From contig USFH01000069.1 in NCBI GenBank assembly GCA_900553925.1, positions 1 through 10,985 of the forward strand: a stretch of DNA of 10,985 bases. The letters are read 5' to 3'. The notes under the pieces were generated by a model, which saw only the letters and a program-made list of their open reading frames with translations, was not told where the DNA came from and did not search any database. Made by a program: the position numbers and the translations under genes. The stretch's first letter is position 1. Every line of letters begins with the position of its first letter. Source of the stretch: an uncultured Clostridium sp. (GTDB taxonomy: Bacteria > Bacillota > Clostridia > Lachnospirales > Lachnospiraceae). This document shows positions 4,982 through 10,985 of the stretch, piece by piece.

Positions 4982-7900
4982 TTATGCTTTCTTCTTGCGA
5001 AGTCCTATGGTAAGTGCTGCACCACCACCGCCTAATACTGCGAGTGCCGCTACACCGATCACAACATACAGAACAACCGATTTCTTCTCGCCATAAGTAA
5101 AGCTGATTGTCTTCTCCGCTTCATTTCCGGCCTCATCATGTGCCTTCATTGTAAGCTTATAATCACCCTTCTCTGTGACGGTAATACTTGCCGCATCGTC
5201 CTTGATCTCGATTGCCTTTCCATTCAGGGATACAGAATCCAGCGTATCCTCTTCGAGCTGCAGAGACACATTGATGTCATACTGCTCATTCTTCACTTCG
5301 CCATCTTCCACACCTGTCACAATAAATGTCGGTGCCTTCGTATCCAGCGAGAAGTCCGATGTCTCTTCTGTCTGGTTGCCAAGCTCATCTTCTGCAACGA
5401 TTTTCAGCTCATATGCGCCATCCTCTACCTCAGATGTACCATCATATTCTGTACCATTCAGATACATGTGCACATCGCAGACTGTCAGGTCATAGATGAT
5501 ATCATCCAGATCGTAATCCCAGCTGAATGCTGTCAGCTTACCGGCATACGCTGCCAGTACCTTCGCATCAATCACCGGTTTTGTCTTATCAATCGTAAAT
5601 GATACTTCCTGTGTATCTGTATTTCCTGCTGCATCCTTACAGTCAATCTGAATCTTGTAGATACCATCTTCCGTAAATGTGTTCCGGATGAGGGTGGTTG
5701 CTGCCGCCGGATTATAGCCAGTGATCTGGAGGTCTTCCGTCTTCTCCTGGTAAGAGGTCTTGTCCAGATACGTTCTCGTTGCTTTGATGCTTACCGACTT
5801 CGTCAGATAGAAGTCCTCGTCAATCTGCGCTGTAAACTCAACCGCATCTGTTGTCTTATCGTTGTTCTTCACACCGGAAAGTGCGATAACCGGCTTGCCC
5901 GTATCAATCTTCACCGTGTAGCTTGCTGCTTCCGCAGAATGTCCCGCACGGTCTTTGCCTGTAAATGTAACCTTGTACTCACCTGTCTCGGAAAGCGTCT
6001 CTGTCATCGTAGTTGTACGTGCTGTCGGCTTGAAATCAATCGTCTTGTATGTTGATTCCTGTGCGCCGTCCTTTGGTTTTCTTGTAATTGTAACCGTACC
6101 GGAAGCATCCTTCCAGAATGCCTCTGTCATGCTGAATGTCAACGTCGTACCGGAATTAAGTGTTGCTCCGGAAGATGCCCCGCTGATCTTCAGCTCCGGT
6201 GCGGTCTTATCTACACGGAACTGTACTGTCCGTTCCGCGCTCTTATTCCCGGCCTTGTCAATCGCATATACCTTCACGATATAATCCGCTTCATCCACAT
6301 AGCCAAAGCCACGTGTCTCCGTCTGAATCACATCGGCTGTAACCGGAAGCTGATCCGGTTCGGTCTTGATCAACTGGTAGTTGAAATCCTTCACGTCTTC
6401 GTTCGAATCGCTTACCGAGAAGGATACATTTGCATTCGCTGTCAGATCAACGACGCCCATATTCTCGTTGTATACCATACCACCGTTGATCACAGCTGTA
6501 ATGGCCGGTGCCGCAGTATCCTTAATGAATACGATCTGTTTCGTAACCGCTGCATTACCTGCTTCGTCCGTTGCACCGATCGTGATCGTATGCGCGCCTT
6601 CCTTCGACGCTACATAAGTTGCCTGGTATTTGTTCGTCGTTCCCACGCGTGACCACTGTACCGGAATGGTTGTGCCGTTATCCTTCACAACGACCTTGGA
6701 CTGCGCCAGGTTATCATCCTCGTATGTAAGCAATGCTGTCACGTTTGAACGATAGAAATAATCACAATCTGTACCATCAAAGTTCTTGCCCGGCTGCTTG
6801 CCTGCTGTCACACCATCGGAGATCTTGGCTGTCACAACCGGAATTGTGTTATCAACAGTGAATGTGATTGTCTGGGAAGCGGTACGTCCGGACATATCTG
6901 CTACATTGACGGTTACTGTATATGCACCGTCTGCCGCCTTTGTTCCAAGCAGGTTATCCAATGTATAATTATTTGTTACTGTCTGCTTTCCAATTACATT
7001 GCTGCAAAGTTCCTTCACAACTGACGAACCATCCGGCTTTGCTACTGTAATCGTTGCTTTCGCAATTGTTAGATTATCAGCGACCGCTGTAGCGATTGCG
7101 ACATTTCCCTCAATCGGATTTGAAAGGATGGTCTTTCCATTTACATGGAAGTCAATCGTCGGTGCCTGTTTATCTACCTTGATTCTATACTCTGTTGATC
7201 CTTCTATATTATTCTGGCACATATCCTTTGCTGCAAACTGCACTAATGTACCTGTTGGATCTGCCGATTCCGGAACATCTACAACCCCTGTATAAGTCGG
7301 CAATTCACTTCCCGGCTGCACTAGAGAAACCGTTGTTGGTTCCGCACAATTACTGAATGAATACTCAGCCTTGGTAAGATTTGACTCTACCGGCTGTTTA
7401 CCTGAATATATACCATAATCCAAAGTGTAGCTCTGATACCACTTATCCTCGATTGTAGATACCGTTGCATACGGATGCGTATTGTCATACAAGATGCTTC
7501 CGATAAATGTCTGATTGCCTTCTTGCGTAATACCCGGATAATTCAATGTATGCGCGGTAGATGCTGAATCTTCTGCTGTTACATACAACTTGTTAATCAG
7601 CTCATTTACATCTGTCGCTTTCGGCAATGTAAACTCAACTTCGGCCGTATAACGATGTGTATCGTTATCTTGCGTATTAGTAATTTGAGCACCTTCTAAA
7701 GTCGTATATACTCCGTCTTTTGCATGGAGTTCTACTTTCTTGATTGCATAAGCAGAGGATAATTTCAATCTCAAATATAATTGATGATTACTATATTTTG
7801 TTGTATCTGCAGTTACTTGACTTGTGATATTTGTCGTTTTGTCCGAATCAAATATCTGCTTACTATCAACCCGGAATTCTTCATCCAGTTTTTTCAATGT

Positions 7901-9886
7901 AGGAAGTGTTGTTCCTCCCTGTACAGTATTTCCCGCTTTATCCGAAGCCTGTACAACTAGCGAGAGCGAACCTAATGCATAATCGTCGGCTAAAATATTG
8001 TAAATATACTTGCCATTAGAAGCATCTTTCACAAAATTCTTTTCTCCCGCTTTCACACTATTTTCATCAACGCCACTACCATTTACATCATCTGTAACTG
8101 TAACGACATAACGATACTTGCCACCCAGCTTAGTTGTGTATGTACCATCTGCCGCAAGTGATACATCATTCCATGTCCCGGTGTTGTCAAGCTCCTCCTG
8201 CAATACAGCGCTCGATATAGTTGGCGGTGTTTTGTCAAACAGGATGTCTTTCAATGTTTTTGTGTCTGTTTGAGTTATTGTATTACCATCAGTTCCATAA
8301 ACAACAATGCTCAGGTTTGAATATTTTGTTGAATCAATCGTTCCTTCCGGGGGGATTGTAAAGTCTGCCATGACTGTAGCTTCACGTTTCGCTGACATTT
8401 CTCCATTTGTTGGATTTGTTGATACAAAAACATCCTTTGTTCCATCATTCAATGCAACTTTTCCAACTACCTTTGTGGATTTAATAGTAATTTGAACTGT
8501 CTTTGTACTATTTATTGTCGTGGCATTATTAAGCAAATCACTGTTTGCATCATCAAGGAATTTGGCACTTTCAACCGTTGTATGATCTGTTACCTGATGT
8601 AACTTAATATCAAACTTTCCGGTATTCTTATTTTCTTTTTTGTCCTTGATTGTATAGCTGATTTCGTTATCCTCTCCGGATTTCAAAACGTTTGCCGGAA
8701 TAACAATAACGTATCCATCTGCTCCTAATTTTTCAACTGTCAAAGCTGCATCCCCACATTTGGCAGTAACGGCACTTGTATCCGGCAAACCAGTAACGTC
8801 TTTCTGTCCTGAGTCAGCTTTATCTCGAACCCTTATCTTAAAATAATAGTATGATTTATTTCCGTAATAAACGTTATCTTTAATATAGGGATTCGTGGTG
8901 TTTTTCTCACTATTTATAACCTGCTCACCTATGTGACCCCCATCATCACTTGCAGCCTCATCTAGAGACCAGTAAAGCATTTCCGGAGCCGTAGTATCAT
9001 CCGTGACCATCACAGTTCCAAGCGATTTGTACTCAAGAATTGTGTCTTTGGAGCCTTCTATACCTTCAATCTTAGGAATAACAGTTGCTGCAAATAGTTT
9101 TATTGTCTGTCCTGCTTTATCCGCAAGCGATATATTATCCGAATATTGCAATGTCGCTCCGTTCGGCGTTTCTTCCGTCGAAGCAGCATACATGATTTTT
9201 GTTCCATCTGCCTTAGATGTAGTTGGTAGCGAAAGTGTGTCCGTTGTCATAACATATCCACCATCGTACACCTTATCTGATGAAGAGAACACAGATTCAA
9301 CAAACTCGCAACGAATCACATACTGAAGAATGGATTTGATATTACTATTTTCTGCCTTGTTCCCAACATATGCATAGATAGCAATTTTCTTACCAGAATC
9401 TTTTATCTTATCTGCCTCTGCAAAAAGCGCTGCACCGCCATCTGCAGGGAAAACTGTTGTATCTGAACCTTCTGTTGCTACTTCACTTGCATCATCATAT
9501 ATCTTATATTCATAATTTACAGATTTTCCTTCAACTGGGCTTGTTGCTGTCGGTTTCTCTATGCCAGCAACTGCCTGAGCCATCTTCAAGAATGTATAGG
9601 TCGTCTCATACCCCTCACCAGTATGGCTAGCCAGATTCACCGGCGTAGCCCCTTCTGCTACTGTCTCCATTTCAAGTGACAAATTCAAGGATTTCACCGT
9701 CATATCCACTGGTGACGAAACCGCAATTGTTCCTCCAGCAGTCGTTGATCCACTTTCCCCTTCCGCCTTCACATCATTCTTACCAACATGGTTTGCGAAT
9801 GGCACGATCAGCATCACGAAGACAACCCATAATGCGATGAGCCGCTTCATAGGTTTTTTACTTGTATTCGTTTCTATTTTCTTCAT
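4982..9886 (-). CDS. Large Ig-like multidomain surface protein, membrane-anchored (1634 residues)
   Basis: The N-terminus has a long basic lead and a hydrophobic stretch (LIALWVVFVMLIVPF, 16-30), with a likely cleavage after VKA near residue 41. The body is built of Ig/cadherin-like beta domains. Each begins near D-x-x-x-P (DKTPPT 551, DNTHPY 801, DKQAPT 905, DNTIPV 1012, DTAAPA 1123, DKTAPE 1226, DTGKPV 1328, DKTKPV 1433, DTKAPT 1515), and many end in A-x-D-x-A-G-N. The C-terminus is a membrane helix (about 1603-1629) and RKKKA; no LPXTG sortase motif is present. The protein is therefore outside the cell, anchored by its C-terminus, and probably adhesive, matrix-binding or a stalk. It follows the Thr-repeat membrane protein by 23 nt, with GGGAGAGGTG before the start. 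Its middle coding region is much more AT-rich than both ends. Domain type is confident; the ligand is unknown. Confidence 0.88.
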   Translation of the reverse strand: MKKIETNTSKKPMKRLIALWVVFVMLIVPFANHVGKNDVKAEGESGSTTAGGTIAVSSPVDMTVKSLNLSLEMETVAEGATPVNLASHTGEGYETTYTFLKMAQAVAGIEKPTATSPVEGKSVNYEYKIYDDASEVATEGSDTTVFPADGGAALFAEADKIKDSGKKIAIYAYVGNKAENSNIKSILQYVIRCEFVESVFSSSDKVYDGGYVMTTDTLSLPTTSKADGTKIMYAASTEETPNGATLQYSDNISLADKAGQTIKLFAATVIPKIEGIEGSKDTILEYKSLGTVMVTDDTTAPEMLYWSLDEAASDDGGHIGEQVINSEKNTTNPYIKDNVYYGNKSYYYFKIRVRDKADSGQKDVTGLPDTSAVTAKCGDAALTVEKLGADGYVIVIPANVLKSGEDNEISYTIKDKKENKNTGKFDIKLHQVTDHTTVESAKFLDDANSDLLNNATTINSTKTVQITIKSTKVVGKVALNDGTKDVFVSTNPTNGEMSAKREATVMADFTIPPEGTIDSTKYSNLSIVVYGTDGNTITQTDTKTLKDILFDKTPPTISSAVLQEELDNTGTWNDVSLAADGTYTTKLGGKYRYVVTVTDDVNGSGVDENSVKAGEKNFVKDASNGKYIYNILADDYALGSLSLVVQASDKAGNTVQGGTTLPTLKKLDEEFRVDSKQIFDSDKTTNITSQVTADTTKYSNHQLYLRLKLSSAYAIKKVELHAKDGVYTTLEGAQITNTQDNDTHRYTAEVEFTLPKATDVNELINKLYVTAEDSASTAHTLNYPGITQEGNQTFIGSILYDNTHPYATVSTIEDKWYQSYTLDYGIYSGKQPVESNLTKAEYSFSNCAEPTTVSLVQPGSELPTYTGVVDVPESADPTGTLVQFAAKDMCQNNIEGSTEYRIKVDKQAPTIDFHVNGKTILSNPIEGNVAIATAVADNLTIAKATITVAKPDGSSVVKELCSNVIGKQTVTNNYTLDNLLGTKAADGAYTVTVNVADMSGRTASQTITFTVDNTIPVVTAKISDGVTAGKQPGKNFDGTDCDYFYRSNVTALLTYEDDNLAQSKVVVKDNGTTIPVQWSRVGTTNKYQATYVASKEGAHTITIGATDEAGNAAVTKQIVFIKDTAAPAITAVINGGMVYNENMGVVDLTANANVSFSVSDSNEDVKDFNYQLIKTEPDQLPVTADVIQTETRGFGYVDEADYIVKVYAIDKAGNKSAERTVQFRVDKTAPELKISGASSGATLNSGTTLTFSMTEAFWKDASGTVTITRKPKDGAQESTYKTIDFKPTARTTTMTETLSETGEYKVTFTGKDRAGHSAEAASYTVKIDTGKPVIALSGVKNNDKTTDAVEFTAQIDEDFYLTKSVSIKATRTYLDKTSYQEKTEDLQITGYNPAAATTLIRNTFTEDGIYKIQIDCKDAAGNTDTQEVSFTIDKTKPVIDAKVLAAYAGKLTAFSWDYDLDDIIYDLTVCDVHMYLNGTEYDGTSEVEDGAYELKIVAEDELGNQTEETSDFSLDTKAPTFIVTGVEDGEVKNEQYDINVSLQLEEDTLDSVSLNGKAIEIKDDAASITVTEKGDYKLTMKAHDEAGNEAEKTISFTYGEKKSVVLYVVIGVAALAVLGGGGAALTIGLRKKKA
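5087..7486 (-). repeat. Tandem Ig-like domain array (about eight units)
   Basis: From residue 801 to 1600 of the surface protein, units of roughly 82-111 residues recur. Each opens with D-[KNT]-x-x-P and most close with D-x-x-G-N or D-x-x-G-R/H. Sequence between units is diverged, so this is protein-level domain duplication and not a recent DNA repeat. Unit starts are at residues 801, 905, 1012, 1123, 1226, 1328, 1433 and 1515. Confidence 0.8.
7200..9530 (-). other. AT-rich inner segment of the surface-protein gene
   Basis: Hand counts on 60-base lines give 25-38% GC within this stretch (lines at 7201, 7741, 8461, 8821, 9301, 9481), against 52-57% in the lines at 5941, 6301 and 9601 and 47% at 9541 and 9781. 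The reading frame is unbroken. The borders are approximate. A replaced or imported segment is the simplest explanation. Confidence 0.6.
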
Positions 9887-9909
9887 TTTCTTCTTTCACC
9901 TCTCCCTCA

Positions 9910-10680
9910 TCATTCCAGTGTCTCATCGGAATGAACAACTACTACGTTGTAGATGACCTTGACCTTCTTCGTCAGAGCTGCCTCAGACGAAGCAAGTACG
10001 CTTGTTCCTTCCTCGTCATCCTCTGCACGAAGTACGTCGGTTGCTCCATCATCACCTTCGTCTGCACGGAGCACATCAGTTGCTCCATCGTCGACTTCGT
10101 CATTTCCGCGAAGTACATCGGTTGCTTCATCGTCGCCTTCGCCGGTTGCGCGAAGTACGTCGGTTGCTTCATCATCACCTGCCGCGGTACCATCACGCAG
10201 GACATCCGTTGTTTCGTCATCCGGTGCAGCACCATCGCGCAGGATATCGGTCACTTCCTCATCCGGATTGCCGCTGCCGAGTACGTCAGTCGCCTCATTG
10301 TCCGGTGTATCGTAGTCATTCACGCCCGGACGTAAGATATCGGTCTCTTCGAATTTCTTTTCTTTCTTCTTATTCTTATCGAGCAATTCCGTGGAATCGT
10401 TGCCGCGTGCTTTGCGTTCTTCCTTCGAAGAAACCGCTTCCTTCGCTGTAATCTTTCCACTGCCCATGTTGTAGTATTTTTCCTGTTCTTTCCTTGCAAA
10501 GCTGCCCGGCTTCGTCGTGCCATCCTTCATCTCTTTCATCGCTTTTTTCGCGGTGCTTCCGGTCAGTTCACCGATTACCTTCGGAATCTTCAACACGATG
10601 AACAACACAACCGTTGCAATCAGGAGAAGAATCGCAAGTACCAGACCACCGTAGAAACATATTTCGTATGCCTGTTCCAT
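9910..10680 (-). CDS. Single-pass membrane protein with repeated T-D-V/I-L-R motifs, possible phosphothreonine docking protein
   Basis: This 256-residue protein starts MEQAYEICFYGG and has one membrane helix (about 10-31). A basic amphipathic stretch (KIPKVIGELTGSTAKKAMKE) is followed by a charged, low-complexity cytoplasmic region. Between residues 111 and 229 the motif [EG]-x-T-[DS]-[VI]-L-[RGA] occurs nine times (Thr113, 131, 144, 158, 173, 187, 201, 214, 226), spaced by acidic linkers; DSTELL (Thr97) is a looser tenth copy. The motif resembles ETTSVFR, the phosphorylated Thr motif of GarA and OdhI that FHA domains bind (known), so these may be multiple phospho-sites (inference). The tail is beta-like (VKVIYNVVVVHS). 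The start is chosen for GGGAGAG 8 nt upstream, just after the preceding gene's stop; the longer frame from 10806 overlaps that gene and is out of character. Function is otherwise unknown. Confidence 0.82.
   Translation of the reverse strand: MEQAYEICFYGGLVLAILLLIATVVLFIVLKIPKVIGELTGSTAKKAMKEMKDGTTKPGSFARKEQEKYYNMGSGKITAKEAVSSKEERKARGNDSTELLDKNKKKEKKFEETDILRPGVNDYDTPDNEATDVLGSGNPDEEVTDILRDGAAPDDETTDVLRDGTAAGDDEATDVLRATGEGDDEATDVLRGNDEVDDGATDVLRADEGDDGATDVLRAEDDEEGTSVLASSEAALTKKVKVIYNVVVVHSDETLE
9994..10350 (-). repeat. Degenerate tandem repeat encoding the T-D-V-L-R motifs
   Basis: About nine in-frame units of roughly 39 to 54 bp recur, each containing a variant of GCAACCGAYGTRCTTCGC on the minus strand followed by codons for Asp, Glu and Gly. 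Units at 10060-10190 are most alike at DNA level. Such an array can gain or lose units by slippage without breaking the frame. Confidence 0.75.
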
Positions 10681-10685
10681 GTCTA

Positions 10686-10985
10686 TCACTCTCCCATCTC
10701 TTCGGACTGTGCATCTTCCGTCTGCGCATCCGCTGCCTGTGCATCTTCGCCCGTGTCGTAATTTCCGCTCTTCAGCATCTCCATGGTATCTCTGCGCTTG
10801 TACCATGTCTTGTTGCTGTCGATACCAACCACATTTCCACCATCATCAAATACCTTGATCAAAGCATTTGCCATATCCGGAATCTTCGTCATCCACAGCT
10901 TCGGATCCTGTTCCTTCTGTTCACACAGACGGTACAGGTAGTCAAGGTGTTCTGCGTAGACGTTGTCGCTCCACTCATTCTTCGT
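10686..10985 (-). CDS. C-terminal end of an unidentified gene (5' end outside window)
   Basis: The last 99 codons are present, open to the window edge. The visible part begins TKNEWSDNVYAEHLDYLYRL, contains a hydrophilic, aromatic-rich segment (KLWMTKIPDMANALIKVFDD, then a GIDSNKTWYKRRDTMEML stretch) and ends in an acidic tail with a repeated DAQ tripeptide (GEDAQ, ADAQ, EDAQ, SEEMGE). No membrane segment or known motif is visible, and I do not recognise the family. The stop lies 5 nt before the start of the Thr-repeat membrane protein, whose ribosome site is inside this gene's final codons, so the two are in one operon. The ATG at 10890-10892 is internal: the open frame continues upstream without a ribosome site there. 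Confidence 0.7.
   Translation of the reverse strand, partial: TKNEWSDNVYAEHLDYLYRLCEQKEQDPKLWMTKIPDMANALIKVFDDGGNVVGIDSNKTWYKRRDTMEMLKSGNYDTGEDAQAADAQTEDAQSEEMGE

Noticed and set aside
9994..10350. Repeats looking like a CRISPR array
   Set aside because: Units are degenerate, in frame and protein-coding, with no unique spacers of constant length and no cas genes.
10002..10451. Plus-strand His/Arg/Leu-rich frame of 149 codons
   Set aside because: The repeats are the mirror of the tandem T-D-V-L-R coding array; the composition is an artefact of that repeat.
10681..10806. N-terminal extension of the Thr-repeat protein by 42 residues
   Set aside because: The extension overlaps the end of the preceding gene in another frame; a good ribosome site and the membrane helix place the start at 10680.

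Overview
All recognisable genes in this window lie on the minus strand, so it is described here from right to left. The gene content suggests a clostridial Firmicute, most likely Lachnospiraceae. The main reason is a SCIFF peptide gene with its radical-SAM maturase, a pair typical of Clostridia. Strong AGGAGG-type ribosome sites, a single-membrane style surface protein and moderate GC content fit with this. The species cannot be named from the window.

Right part (10985 to about 4911): the end of an unidentified gene is followed 5 nt later by a single-pass membrane protein. The tail of that protein carries about ten copies of a T-D-V/I-L-R motif. After another 23 nt comes a 1634-residue surface protein with tandem Ig-like domains, a signal peptide and a C-terminal membrane anchor. 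The three genes look like the end of one operon, closed by a strong terminator. Next, with its own promoter, is a PP2C-type Ser/Thr phosphatase. The T-D-V-L-R repeats resemble the phosphothreonine motif ETTSVFR of the FHA-domain proteins GarA and OdhI. My inference is a surface-linked Thr-phosphorylation system whose kinase and FHA partner lie outside the window.

Middle (about 4090 to 2570): an AT-rich cassette has its own promoter, an overlooked 26-codon ORF, a 75-codon ORF of unknown function and a hairpin. It is followed by a HAD-family phosphatase/phosphomutase. Then comes a tightly coupled pair: a PII-like regulator 2 nt upstream of a CPA2-type cation/proton antiporter.

Left part (1367 to 1): after the antiporter come a small four-helix membrane protein of the TIGR04086/DUF3792 type, the 46-residue SCIFF precursor (scfA) with a good promoter, a hairpin, and the N-terminal third or so of its maturase (scfB), cut by the window edge. 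This is a ribosomally made, thioether-cross-linked peptide system that is widely conserved but whose physiological role is unsettled.

Once the small genes are included, no stretch longer than 300 bases lacks a gene. I could not assign convincing promoters to the PII/antiporter pair, the HAD gene or the TIGR04086-type gene.
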